DNA of 64,000 bases. It comes from Enterobacteriaceae bacterium RIT714 (lineage in GTDB: Bacteria > Pseudomonadota > Gammaproteobacteria > Enterobacterales > Enterobacteriaceae). The DNA lies in the NCBI GenBank assembly GCA_009668015.1, contig WJYB01000005.1:62001-126000 (forward strand), in the 5' to 3' direction. Position numbers and translations under genes: made by a program. This document shows, piece after piece, positions 38,472-46,581 of the stretch. The first letter of the stretch is position 1. Each line of letters opens with the position of its first letter. Under the pieces are notes generated by a model, which ran no database searches, was not told the origin of the DNA, and saw only the letters and a list, made by a program, of their open reading frames with translations.

Positions 38472-39758
38472 ATGAAACTCTATAATCTTAAAGATCATAA
38501 CGAGCAGGTCAGCTTCGCGCAGGCAGTGACTCAAGGGCTGGGCAAAAATCAGGGGCTGTTCTTTCCCCACGACCTGCCGGAATTTAGCCTGACGGAAGTG
38601 GACGACATGCTGAAGCAGGATTTTGTCAGCCGTAGCGCCAAAATTCTCTCTGCTTTTATCGGCGATGAAATTCCGCAGCAGCTGCTGGAAGAGCGTGTTC
38701 GCGCGGCGTTTGCCTTCCCGGCGCCGGTAAGCCAGGTTGAACCTGATGTCGGTTGTCTGGAGCTGTTCCACGGCCCGACGCTGGCATTCAAAGATTTTGG
38801 CGGCCGCTTCATGGCGCAGATGCTGACGCACATCAGCGGTGACAAACCGGTCACCATTCTGACCGCCACATCCGGTGATACCGGAGCCGCGGTGGCGCAT
38901 GCGTTTTACGGCCTGAAAAACGTGCGCGTGGTGATCCTCTATCCGCAGGGCAAAATCAGTCCGCTGCAGGAAAAACTGTTCTGTACGCTGGGTGGAAACA
39001 TTGAAACGGTAGCCATCGACGGTGATTTTGATGCCTGCCAGGCGCTGGTGAAACAGGCTTTCGACGATGAAGAGCTGAAATCTGCTCTGGGCCTGAACTC
39101 GGCTAACTCCATCAACATCAGCCGCCTGCTGGCACAGATTTGCTACTACTTTGAGGCGGTAGCGCAACTGCCGCAGGAAGCCCGTAATCAGCTGGTGATC
39201 TCCGTACCAAGCGGTAACTTCGGTGATCTGACCGCGGGCTTGCTGGCTAAATCGCTCGGTCTGCCGGTGAAGCGCTTTATCGCCGCCACGAATGCCAACG
39301 ACACAGTGCCGCGTTTCCTGAAAGAGGGAAAATGGACGCCAAATACCACTCAGGCCACGCTGTCTAATGCGATGGACGTGAGCCAGCCGAACAACTGGCC
39401 GCGTGTGGAAGAGCTGTTCCGTCGTAAAATCTGGCGTCTGGGCGATCTGGGGTATGCGGCGGTGAGCGATGAAACCACCAAAACCACGATGCGCGAGCTG
39501 AAAGCGATCGGTTATACCTCCGAGCCGCATGCGGCAATTGCCTATCGTGCGCTGCGCGACCAGCTGAATCCGGGCGAATATGGCCTGTTCCTCGGCACGG
39601 CTCACCCGGCGAAGTTCAAAGAGAGCGTAGATGAGATCCTGGGTGAATCGCTGCCGTTGCCGAAAGAGCTGGCCGATCGCGCCGATCTGCCGCTGCTGTC
39701 CCACAATCTGCCAGCAGATTTTGCCGCGCTGCGTCAGCTGATGATGACGAAAGCGTAA
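38472..39758 (+). CDS. thrC: Threonine synthase
   Basis: A PLP-dependent enzyme converting O-phosphohomoserine to threonine. The 428-residue protein has the PLP lysine K107 in LAFKDFGGR and the phosphate-binding ATSGDTGAA loop. Length matches E. coli ThrC. Last gene of thrLABC; a composite terminator follows about 50 bp downstream. Confidence 0.98.
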   Translation: MKLYNLKDHNEQVSFAQAVTQGLGKNQGLFFPHDLPEFSLTEVDDMLKQDFVSRSAKILSAFIGDEIPQQLLEERVRAAFAFPAPVSQVEPDVGCLELFHGPTLAFKDFGGRFMAQMLTHISGDKPVTILTATSGDTGAAVAHAFYGLKNVRVVILYPQGKISPLQEKLFCTLGGNIETVAIDGDFDACQALVKQAFDDEELKSALGLNSANSINISRLLAQICYYFEAVAQLPQEARNQLVISVPSGNFGDLTAGLLAKSLGLPVKRFIAATNANDTVPRFLKEGKWTPNTTQATLSNAMDVSQPNNWPRVEELFRRKIWRLGDLGYAAVSDETTKTTMRELKAIGYTSEPHAAIAYRALRDQLNPGEYGLFLGTAHPAKFKESVDEILGESLPLPKELADRADLPLLSHNLPADFAALRQLMMTKA

Positions 39759-39767
39759 ATGGGGTCC

Positions 39768-39793
39768 ACCCGGTGGCACTTTGCTTGCCGGGT
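39768..39793. repeat. REP-like palindrome after thrC
   Basis: ACCCGG (39768-39773) and CCGGGT (39788-39793) flank TGGCACTTTGCTTG. Composition is similar to other enterobacterial REP units; it is a single copy between the thrC stop and its terminator. Confidence 0.4.
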
Positions 39794-39806
39794 CCGCTGC
39801 TGTCGT

Positions 39807-39843
39807 AAGTCGGGTAAGGTCTGGTGACCGCCCGGCTTTTTTT
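39807..39843 (+). terminator. Terminator of the thr operon
   Basis: AAGTCGGG (39807-39814) pairs with CCCGGCTT (39831-39838). The loop contains a nested GGTC-TGGT-GACC stem, and a T-run extends to 39843. Confidence 0.8.
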
Positions 39844-40001
39844 ATGGAGAAATTAAGGAGAGATTTGGCAGGGAAAAAGCAGGAATTCCCAATAAATGCG
39901 CTCACTTAGAGATTAGGATTGCAGAGAATAACATCCCCCGTTCCCCTCACGTAATCTCCTTTCATCGGCCCACGTTGGGCAAGAATGAAAAGGAGTAACC
40001 T

Positions 40002-40298
40002 ATGTCTACACTGAAACCTGCTTTGCTCGCACTTTCGCTGATGCTGGTGGCTCCCATGGCGGTACAGGCATCAGAAATTACGCTGATCCCGGCGGTAAAA
40101 TTGCAGATTGGCGATCAGGACAAAAGTGGTCACTACTGGGATGGGGGGCGCTGGCGTGACCATGACTGGTGGAGATCACATTACGAATGGCGTGATAACC
40201 GCTGGCATCAGCATGATGAGCATCGCGATCCTCACGATAACCGTCATGGCGATAAACATGATAACCATGGCAAGGGGCCAGACTGGAAGCATCATTGA
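40002..40298 (+). CDS. yaaX: YaaX, small secreted His-rich protein (DUF2502)
   Basis: 98 residues with a signal peptide at about 1-23 ([13 protein letters not shown], cut after QA). A short conserved block [16 protein letters not shown] follows, then [19 protein letters not shown]. The C-terminal tail is strongly His/Asp/Arg-rich, with about a dozen histidines in its last 45 residues. DUF2502 proteins are periplasmic and of unknown function; the His/Asp tail would suit divalent-metal binding, which is inference. The start follows an aaggagtaacct site. Confidence 0.88.
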   Translation: MSTLKPALLALSLMLVAPMAVQASEITLIPAVKLQIGDQDKSGHYWDGGRWRDHDWWRSHYEWRDNRWHQHDEHRDPHDNRHGDKHDNHGKGPDWKHH

Positions 40299-40309
40299 TT
40301 TTCTCCTGA

Positions 40310-40333
40310 CCCTCTCCATACAGGGGAGAGGGG
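40310..40333. repeat. CCCTCTCC palindrome between yaaX and yaaA
   Basis: CCCTCTCC (40310-40317), ATACA, GGGGAGAGGGG (40323-40333), flanked by GCAGGGATGAGGGA. It is the same repeat family as at 15509, 16369 and 21989, again between convergent genes just past a stop codon. Confidence 0.7.
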
Positions 40334-40349
40334 CAGGGATGAGGGAGCG

Positions 40350-41123
40350 TTACTGCTCGTGGCGCTTAAATACCATCTCGCCTTTCGCTGAAGCCTCGCC
40401 GTCATAGAAATACCCTTCGCTGTTAAATGCGCTTAATTGCTCCGGTTTGGTCAGCCGATTTTCAATGATATAACGACTCATCAGCCCACGCGCTTTTTTG
40501 GCGTAGAAACTAATCACCTTAAATTTGCCGTTTTTCTCATCTAAAAATACCGGCTTGATGATCTCCGCGTTCAGCTTTTTCGGCTTCACGGATTTGTAGT
40601 ATTCATCAGAAGCCAGATTGATGACGATATTATCGCCCTGCGCTTTCAGCGCGTCGTTCAGCTTCTCGGTGATGGTATCGCCCCAGAAATGGTACAAATC
40701 TTTGCCTTTAGGATTCTCAAGGCGGATGCCCATCTCCAGGCGATAGGGTTGCATCAGGTCCAGTGGACGCAGTACGCCGTAAAGGCCGGAAAGCATGCGC
40801 AGATGCTGCTGGGCAAAATCGAAATCCGCTTCACTGAATTCTTCTGCCTGCAAACCCGTGTAAACATCGCCTTTAAACGCGAGGATCGCCTGACGGGCGT
40901 TCTTCGGCGTGAAGTCTGGCTGCCAGTCGTGGAAACGGGTGGCGTTGAGATCGGCGAGTTTATCGCTAATGCTCATCAGCTTACCGATTTGCGGGGCGGT
41001 GAGTTTACGTGCCTCGCGGATCAGCTGCTGCGAATGATCCAGCAGTTCGGGCTGGGTATAGCGCTCGGTGGCGAGCGGGCTCTGGTAATCGAGCGTTTTT
41101 GCAGGTGAAATCAGAATCAGCAT
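40350..41123 (-). CDS. yaaA: Peroxide stress protein YaaA
   Basis: A 257-residue member of the YaaA/DUF328 (UPF0246) family. It begins [13 protein letters not shown], the family signature, and has the conserved FNSEGYFYD near the end. In E. coli, OxyR-induced YaaA lowers free iron and protects DNA from Fenton damage. The structure contains a DNA-binding helix-hairpin-helix motif. Monocistronic, 66 bp from yaaJ on the same strand. Confidence 0.95.
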   Translation of the reverse strand: MLILISPAKTLDYQSPLATERYTQPELLDHSQQLIREARKLTAPQIGKLMSISDKLADLNATRFHDWQPDFTPKNARQAILAFKGDVYTGLQAEEFSEADFDFAQQHLRMLSGLYGVLRPLDLMQPYRLEMGIRLENPKGKDLYHFWGDTITEKLNDALKAQGDNIVINLASDEYYKSVKPKKLNAEIIKPVFLDEKNGKFKVISFYAKKARGLMSRYIIENRLTKPEQLSAFNSEGYFYDGEASAKGEMVFKRHEQ

Positions 41124-41189
41124 ATCCAGTCCTTGCAGGAAATTTAGGATGACTTTACCAAAAAAACCGCCTGAATTGATCGATGGCTG

Positions 41190-42620
41190 CTATTGCCGCG
41201 GTAAATCATCCCAGCTTCCGGGCGCAATCTGCGCCTCGATTTCCGGATAACGCGTGGCATCAAATACGGGTTTGATACCGAGTTTGCGCTGGCGAAGATA
41301 ATCCCGGGCAATGAGCGTCACCACCGGTGAGAGCAGTAAAATCGCGGTCAGATTAGTGATGGCCATCAGCGCCATAATCACATCCGCCAGTTGCCACACC
41401 AGCTGCAGGCTCATAACCGATCCGATAGCCACCATGACGGCGATGCAGGCTCGCAGCATCCAGAGTGTGCGGCGCGAGTCCAGGCGTAAGAAAATCAGGT
41501 TGTTTTCGGCGTAGATATAATTCGCCACGATCGAGCTGAAGGCGAAAAGACTCACGATAAACGAGACGAATCCCGCTCCCCAGCTGCCGGTAAGAGTGAC
41601 CAGCGCCTGTTGGATAAGCTGGATCCCGGCGGTATCTGGCGCATGAGAAATGGGACCCGCCAGCAAGACGATCATCGCGCTGGCGGAACAGATAATAATG
41701 GTGTCGATAAAGATACCTATCATTTGCACAATGCCTTGCGCCGCCGGGTGAGGGGGCCATGATGCCGCCGCTGCTGCGGCATTGGGGGTGGAGCCCATTC
41801 CGGCTTCATTTGATAACATGCCGCGCTGAAAACCGGCCGTCAGCGCCTGGCTGATGGTATACCCCAGCGCGCCCGAAGCCGCTTCTCGCCAGCCAAAGGC
41901 CGCTTTAAAAATAGTGGCGATCACATCCGGGAGCTGGCCGATATGCATGAGGGTCACGACCAGACTGGTGGTGATCCACAGCAACGCCATTGTCGGCACC
42001 ATCCATTGCATCAACCGCGCCACGCCTTTGATGCCCGTCACAATGACCAGTAGCGTGAGCACCGCCAGTATTGCGCCCGTTATCCATTCCGGGAAGTCAC
42101 AGGCGTATCGCAGCGCATGAGCCACGGAATTGGCTTGTACCGTATTAAAAATGAACCCGTAAGCGAGAAGCAGGAAGACAGAAAACAGTACGCCCATCCA
42201 TTGCATGCCAAGGCCGCGGGACATATACCAGGCCGGGCCGCCGCGAAAATGACCGTGGCGATCCCGCTCTTTGTAGAGCTGGGCCAGCGAGCATTCGGCG
42301 AAGGAGGTCGCCATACCGATGATGGCGGTGACCCACATCCAGAACACCGCGCCAGGCCCACCGGCACCGATAGCCAGAGCCACGCCCGCCAAATTACCGC
42401 TGCCCACGCGGGCCGCAAGGCTGGTGCATAGCGCCTGAAAGGAGGTTAATCCGTCGGGATGGGGCGTTACGCTATTTTTCAGACTTTTGCCAAACTGGCG
42501 AATATAGCGAAACTGAATAAAACCACTGCGTACGGTGAACCAAACTCCGGCTCCCAGTAGCAGATAGATCATCACCGAGCCCCACAGGACTTCATTGATA
42601 AACGAAAAGAAATCAGGCAT
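41190..42620 (-). CDS. yaaJ: Amino-acid:sodium/proton symporter YaaJ (AGCS family)
   Basis: A 476-residue inner-membrane carrier of the alanine or glycine:cation symporter family. It has about ten to eleven transmembrane helices and the AGCS signature SLAARVGSGNLAGVALAI near 70-87. The conserved SNEAGMGSTPNAAAAA lies near 265, with NYIYAENNLIF in the middle. The start at 42618-42620 gives MPDFFSFINEVLWGSVM. A longer in-frame reading extends into the ERIC-like repeat and is rejected. The substrate is not established; alanine or glycine is the family default. Confidence 0.93.
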   Translation of the reverse strand: MPDFFSFINEVLWGSVMIYLLLGAGVWFTVRSGFIQFRYIRQFGKSLKNSVTPHPDGLTSFQALCTSLAARVGSGNLAGVALAIGAGGPGAVFWMWVTAIIGMATSFAECSLAQLYKERDRHGHFRGGPAWYMSRGLGMQWMGVLFSVFLLLAYGFIFNTVQANSVAHALRYACDFPEWITGAILAVLTLLVIVTGIKGVARLMQWMVPTMALLWITTSLVVTLMHIGQLPDVIATIFKAAFGWREAASGALGYTISQALTAGFQRGMLSNEAGMGSTPNAAAAAASWPPHPAAQGIVQMIGIFIDTIIICSASAMIVLLAGPISHAPDTAGIQLIQQALVTLTGSWGAGFVSFIVSLFAFSSIVANYIYAENNLIFLRLDSRRTLWMLRACIAVMVAIGSVMSLQLVWQLADVIMALMAITNLTAILLLSPVVTLIARDYLRQRKLGIKPVFDATRYPEIEAQIAPGSWDDLPRQ

Positions 42621-42650
42621 TAACGTCCCTCTTGTTGATGCCAAATACGT

Positions 42651-42790
42651 ACCCGTCATACTTCGTGCCGCAGGGGCGTTGACTGTGTTCCTTCAACTGC
42701 CGCGTTACTCGCCCTTTTGCGACCCAGGCAAGCGCTGTACAGGACACAAGTATCATGTCCTGCCGTCCGAATTATGTAAGGCAAGATTGT
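42651..42790. repeat. Degenerate ERIC-like element upstream of talB
   Basis: The left end TACCCGTCATACTTC and the right end CCTGCCGTCCGAATTATGTAAGG resemble ERIC termini. The intervening 100 bp do not keep the central palindrome. The inner left segment GTGCCGCAGGGGCGTTGACTG recalls the same variant in the deoC-deoA ERIC. The rest of 42791-43006 is AT/GC-mixed DNA that should hold the talB promoter; I see no gene. Confidence 0.5.
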
Positions 42791-43006
42791 GAACTACGCC
42801 ATTTAGTTAATTAGCATGCTGTTAATATTTACAGTTTATCATACTATTGCTAAGCGCACTGTCTGCGGTTGCGCTGTCATTCCGTCGTGTTATCATCAGG
42901 GCAGACCGGTTACATCCCCCTAACAAGTAAACCTGTCATTTTTCCGCTGCTGGCTCGCTGTCGGTAGCGCGAATTATCCAGGGCACGTTAAAAGAGAAAC
43001 ACTATC

Positions 43007-43960
43007 ATGACGGATAAATTGACCTCCCTTCGTCAGTTCACCACTGTCGTAGCTGACACCGGAGATATCGCGGCAATGAAGTTGTACCAGCCGCAGGATG
43101 CCACAACTAACCCTTCTCTGATTCTTAACGCCGCGCAGATCCCTGAGTACCGCAAACTGATCGACGAAGCTGTCACCTGGGCCAAAGCCCAGAGCAACGA
43201 CCGTGCGCAACAGGTTGTGGATGCTACCGATAAACTGGCTGTGAACATCGGTCTGGAAATCCTGAAACTGGTTCCGGGTCGTATCTCTACCGAAGTTGAC
43301 GCGCGCCTGTCTTACGACACCGAAGCGTCTATCGCGAAAGCCAGACATCTGATCAAACTGTATAACGATGCGGGCATCAGCAACGATCGTATCCTGATTA
43401 AACTGGCTTCTACCTGGCAGGGTATTCGTGCCGCTGAACAGCTGGAAAAAGAAGGGATCAACTGTAACCTGACGCTGCTGTTCTCCTTTGCGCAGGCACG
43501 TGCGTGTGCAGAAGCGGGTGTTTACCTGATTTCTCCGTTCGTAGGCCGTATTCTGGACTGGTACAAAGCCAACACCGATAAGAAAGAGTACGCGGCATCT
43601 GAAGATCCAGGCGTCGTTTCCGTGACGGAAATCTATGAATACTACAAACAGCACGGCTATGAAACTGTCGTGATGGGCGCAAGCTTCCGTAACGTAGGCG
43701 AAATCATCGAGCTGGCTGGCTGCGACCGTCTGACCATCGCCCCTGCGCTGCTGAAAGAGCTGGCGGATAGCGAAGGTACGCTGGAGCGTAAACTGAGCTA
43801 CACCGGCGAAGTGAAAGCGCGTCCGGAGCGTATTACTGAGTCCGAGTTCCTGTGGCAGCACAACCAGGATCCAATGGCAGTAGACAAACTGGCGGATGGT
43901 ATCCGTAAGTTTGCTGTTGACCAGGAAAAACTGGAAAAAATGATCGGCGACCTGCTGTAA
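43007..43960 (+). CDS. talB: Transaldolase B
   Basis: Transfers a dihydroxyacetone unit between sedoheptulose 7-phosphate and glyceraldehyde 3-phosphate in the non-oxidative pentose phosphate pathway. The 317-residue TIM-barrel enzyme has the Schiff-base lysine K132 (RILIKLAST) and the signature [11 protein letters not shown] at 30-40. Its very biased codon usage fits high expression. It is followed at once by a strong terminator. Confidence 0.98.
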   Translation: MTDKLTSLRQFTTVVADTGDIAAMKLYQPQDATTNPSLILNAAQIPEYRKLIDEAVTWAKAQSNDRAQQVVDATDKLAVNIGLEILKLVPGRISTEVDARLSYDTEASIAKARHLIKLYNDAGISNDRILIKLASTWQGIRAAEQLEKEGINCNLTLLFSFAQARACAEAGVYLISPFVGRILDWYKANTDKKEYAASEDPGVVSVTEIYEYYKQHGYETVVMGASFRNVGEIIELAGCDRLTIAPALLKELADSEGTLERKLSYTGEVKARPERITESEFLWQHNQDPMAVDKLADGIRKFAVDQEKLEKMIGDLL

Positions 43961-43968
43961 TCATTCTT

Positions 43969-43996
43969 CATGGCCGGGAACCTCTTCCCGGCCATG
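43969..43996 (+). terminator. Terminator of talB
   Basis: CATGGCCGGGAA (43969-43980), loop CCTC, TTCCCGGCCATG (43985-43996): a perfect 12-bp stem followed by TTACTTCTTTC. Confidence 0.85.
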
Positions 43997-44077
43997 TTAC
44001 TTCTTTCGTCCTCTGTCTGAATTTCCCCTCTGCGTGTATCATTCCCCTTAATCAGTATTGTTATGAAGGGAATGGAT

Positions 44078-44665
44078 ATGAATACCTTACGCATCGGCTT
44101 AGTGTCGATTTCTGACCGCGCATCCAGCGGTGTTTATGCGGATAAAGGCATTCCTGCCTTAGAAGAGTGGCTGGCGGCCGCACTGACCACGCCTTTTGAA
44201 CTACAAACGCGCTTAATTCCTGATGAACAGGCGATCATTGAACAGACGCTGTGCGAGCTGGTGGATGAAATGAGCTGTCATCTTGTCCTGACCACTGGCG
44301 GAACGGGGCCCGCGCGCCGCGACGTGACGCCTGATGCGACGCTTGCGATCGCCGACCGTGAAATGCCTGGCTTTGGCGAACAGATGCGCCAGATTAGTCT
44401 GCACTTTGTTCCTACGGCTATCCTTTCTCGTCAGGTTGGGGTGATCCGTAAGCAGGCGTTGATTCTCAATCTGCCTGGCCAGCCGAAGTCGATTAAAGAG
44501 ACCCTGGAAGGCGTAAAAGCGGATGACGGTAAAGTCGTGGTGGCGGGAATCTTTGCCAGTGTACCGTATTGTATACAGTTGCTGGATGGCCCGTATGTCG
44601 AGACCGATCCGCAAGTGGTAGCAGCTTTTCGCCCGAAAAGCGCAAGACGAGAAACAATATCCTGA
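44078..44665 (+). CDS. mog: Molybdopterin adenylyltransferase
   Basis: Adenylylates molybdopterin before molybdate insertion by MoeA. The 195-residue MoaB/Mog-fold protein has the MPT-binding TTGGTGPARRDVTPDAT near 73-89 and LNLPGQPKSIKE near 140. The start at 44078 (MNTLRIGLVSISDRASSG) is the family N-terminus. The in-frame ATG at 44063 is possible but precedes the ggaatggat site. In E. coli the next gene is satP; here 1.9 kb of accessory DNA intervenes. Confidence 0.97.
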   Translation: MNTLRIGLVSISDRASSGVYADKGIPALEEWLAAALTTPFELQTRLIPDEQAIIEQTLCELVDEMSCHLVLTTGGTGPARRDVTPDATLAIADREMPGFGEQMRQISLHFVPTAILSRQVGVIRKQALILNLPGQPKSIKETLEGVKADDGKVVVAGIFASVPYCIQLLDGPYVETDPQVVAAFRPKSARRETIS

Positions 44666-44705
44666 AATTAATGTGTTTGTGACATAAGCTATAGGCTCAA
44701 TGGCG

Positions 44706-44766
44706 TGTTGATATTTTTACGGTATAGTAATTTTTTCTTTACGATTACTGTAAAAATAAATCAACA
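44706..44766. repeat. Long interrupted inverted repeat upstream of the MFS gene
   Basis: Three paired blocks: TGTTGAT (44706-44712) with ATCAACA (44760-44766), TTTTTAC (44714-44720) with GTAAAAA (44750-44756), and GTAAT (44727-44731) with ATTAC (44744-44748). The centre is T-rich. It ends 18 bp before the ATG at 44785. It may be an operator for a dimeric regulator or a leader hairpin; no regulator gene is adjacent. Confidence 0.65.
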
Positions 44767-44784
44767 TCGCTGGAAAGGCTCCCT

Positions 44785-46086
44785 ATGTCACATTACACCC
44801 GGCCTCTGAATCGTCAGGACTACAAAACGCTTACCCTCGCTGCCCTTGGCGGCGCGCTGGAGTTTTACGACTTCATCATCTTTGTCTTTTTTGCCGCCGT
44901 TGTGGGAGAACTCTTCTTCCCGGCCGACATTCCGGAATGGCTGCGTCAGGTGCAGACCTTCGGCATTTTTGCCGCGGGATATCTGGCGCGACCGCTGGGG
45001 GGAATCATCATGGCCCATTTTGGCGATTTGGTCGGGCGCAAAAAGATGTTCACCCTCAGTATCCTGTTGATGGCTGTTCCTACGCTGGCTATCGGTCTGC
45101 TGCCGACGTATGCCTCCATGGGCATCGTTGCCCCCGTCTTATTGCTGCTGATGCGTATTCTGCAAGGCGCAGCGATTGGCGGAGAAGTGCCGGGAGCCTG
45201 GGTGTTTGTCGCTGAACATGTGCCCGCGCGGCGCATCGGGATTGCCTGTGGCACCTTAACAGCCGGACTCACCGTCGGCATCTTGCTCGGTTCAGTGGTG
45301 GCGACTCTCATCAATACCAGCATGACACCGCAAGCGGTTCACGAGTGGGGATGGCGTATTCCTTTCCTGCTGGGCGGGGCGTTTGGCCTGGTCGCCATGT
45401 ACCTGCGCCGCTGGTTGCAGGAGACGCCTGTTTTCCTTGAGATGCAGCAACGTAAAGCGCTGGCTCAGGAATTACCGGTTAAAGCCGTGGTGGTACGCCA
45501 TCAGAAAGCGGTTGCTGTCTCCATGCTGCTCACCTGGCTGTTGTCTGCCGGGATTGTGGTGGTGATTCTGATGTCGCCCGTCTGGCTGCAAAAACAGTAC
45601 GGATTCGCTCCGGCAATAACGCTGCAGGCCAACAGCATTGCGACCATCATGCTGTGCTTTGGCTGCCTGCTGGCCGGTCTGGCTGCCGATCGCTTCGGTG
45701 CCAGTCTGACGTTCATCGTGGGCAGTTTGCTGCTCGCAGGATCGAGCTGGGCGTTCTATCACCTGGCAGGGGCGCATCCTGAACAACTGTTCCTGCTGTA
45801 TGGCGTTGTCGGTTTATGCGTCGGCGTCGTTGGCGCCGTGCCTTATGTGATGGTCCGCGCCTTCCCGGCGGAAGTGCGTTTTACCGGGATCTCGTTCTCT
45901 TACAACGTGTCATACGCGATTTTTGGCGGATTAACGCCGATTGCCGTTACGCTGCTGATGGGCGTTTCGCCGATGGCTCCGGCCTGGTATGTACTGGCGC
46001 TGTCGCTGATGGGGCTGGGCCTGGGGATTTGGCTGCGGGGAGAGCGCCATCAGTTGATGGGGCAGGCGCAGGCTAGTGAGGGGTAA
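44785..46086 (+). CDS. MFS transporter, metabolite:H+ symporter (MHS) type, substrate unknown
   Basis: A 433-residue membrane protein with twelve predicted helices. The N-terminus LGGALEFYDFIIF (about 21-33) is the hallmark of the MHS family (ProP, KgtP, ShiA, CitA and Salmonella YaaU-like carriers). The loop 2-3 motif GDLVGRKK is at 80-87, and RILQGAAIGGEVPGA with a charged loop VAEHVPARR follows. The central loop is short and a C-terminal coiled coil like that of ProP is absent, arguing against an osmolyte carrier. A monocarboxylate, citrate or shikimate-like substrate is possible. It lies between mog and satP, where E. coli K-12 has nothing, and is flanked on both sides by inverted repeats. 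Confidence 0.85.
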   Translation: MSHYTRPLNRQDYKTLTLAALGGALEFYDFIIFVFFAAVVGELFFPADIPEWLRQVQTFGIFAAGYLARPLGGIIMAHFGDLVGRKKMFTLSILLMAVPTLAIGLLPTYASMGIVAPVLLLLMRILQGAAIGGEVPGAWVFVAEHVPARRIGIACGTLTAGLTVGILLGSVVATLINTSMTPQAVHEWGWRIPFLLGGAFGLVAMYLRRWLQETPVFLEMQQRKALAQELPVKAVVVRHQKAVAVSMLLTWLLSAGIVVVILMSPVWLQKQYGFAPAITLQANSIATIMLCFGCLLAGLAADRFGASLTFIVGSLLLAGSSWAFYHLAGAHPEQLFLLYGVVGLCVGVVGAVPYVMVRAFPAEVRFTGISFSYNVSYAIFGGLTPIAVTLLMGVSPMAPAWYVLALSLMGLGLGIWLRGERHQLMGQAQASEG

Positions 46087-46091
46087 AACGT

Positions 46092-46135
46092 CATTGAAGG
46101 GCGTTGGGTAGAACATTTTGCTCAACGCTTCAATG
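46092..46135. repeat. Inverted repeat after the MFS gene
   Basis: CATTGAAG (46092-46099) and CGTTG (46102-46106) pair with CAACG (46123-46127) and CTTCAATG (46128-46135). The loop is 16 nt and two unpaired G sit in the left arm. It begins 5 bp past the stop codon. No clear U-run follows, so it is a hairpin or scar rather than a standard terminator. Confidence 0.6.
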
Positions 46136-46178
46136 GTGATGATGTTGTTAAACCATCGACCACCATCTGTAGTCGTCC

Positions 46179-46466
46179 TTACGAACAGTATTCCACCCGA
46201 CCTTTTACGCCACAGACTGTCGCCAGATTCGCGGAAGTGGCCACGCCGCCCGGTACGCCGCTGGCAATCAGTGCGCCATCTTTCAATATCACGGCATATC
46301 CGGCGTGGCGCAGTGCGATATTGATGTCGTGGATCACCACCACCGTAACGATGTTGCGCATCCGCGTTTCACGGGCGGCGATATCCATAATGTGGAATTG
46401 ATAGTTAAGGTTGAGTGCGCTGAGAGGGACATCAGGTAACCAGAACCGTGTTTTATCCCGAAACCT
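46179..46466 (-). pseudogene. Remnant of an iron-siderophore-type ABC transporter ATPase
   Basis: The minus-strand frame reads RFWLPDVPLSALNLNYQFH, then IMDIAARETRMRNIVT, then VVVIHDINIALRHAGYAVILKDG, ending ...RVEYCS and a stop. This is the C-terminal third of a FecE/FhuC-like ATPase: Walker B / D-loop, H-loop (VIHD) and the typical KDG turn. The Walker A and LSGGQ signature are gone, a stop lies just upstream of the frame, and Walker B has decayed (PDVP in place of LDEP, losing the catalytic glutamate). No permease or binding-protein gene is adjacent. It is therefore a dead fragment. Confidence 0.75.
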
Positions 46467-46551
46467 TTCTGTGGGGATGCTGTTGCTGACAACCCCTGCT
46501 CAATATGGCGTTGTGAAAAGGAATGTATCGGAAGGGATTTCGCGGGAGATA

Positions 46552-46574
46552 TCGTGCCCGCAGTGCGGGCACGA
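46552..46574. other. Perfect hairpin downstream of satP
   Basis: TCGTGCCCGC (46552-46561), loop AGT, GCGGGCACGA (46565-46574). It starts 7 bp past the satP stop on the minus strand. It lacks a U-run there, so it may protect the satP mRNA 3' end or act as a weak terminator. Confidence 0.6.
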
Positions 46575-46581
46575 AGAGAGA

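Noticed and set aside
38343-39905. A 520-codon open frame antisense to thrC and the thrB end
   Set aside because: Also a codon-bias shadow; low-complexity Gln/Arg-rich translation and no start signals.
44785-46086. Calling the MFS gene proP, shiA or yaaU
   Set aside because: It shares the MHS N-terminal motif but lacks ProP's C-terminal coiled coil, and no residues specific to shikimate or other named carriers could be identified; the substrate is left open.
46552-46574. Perfect 10-bp hairpin as a rho-independent terminator of satP
   Set aside because: The stem is good but no U-run follows on the satP strand, so it is listed only as a hairpin.
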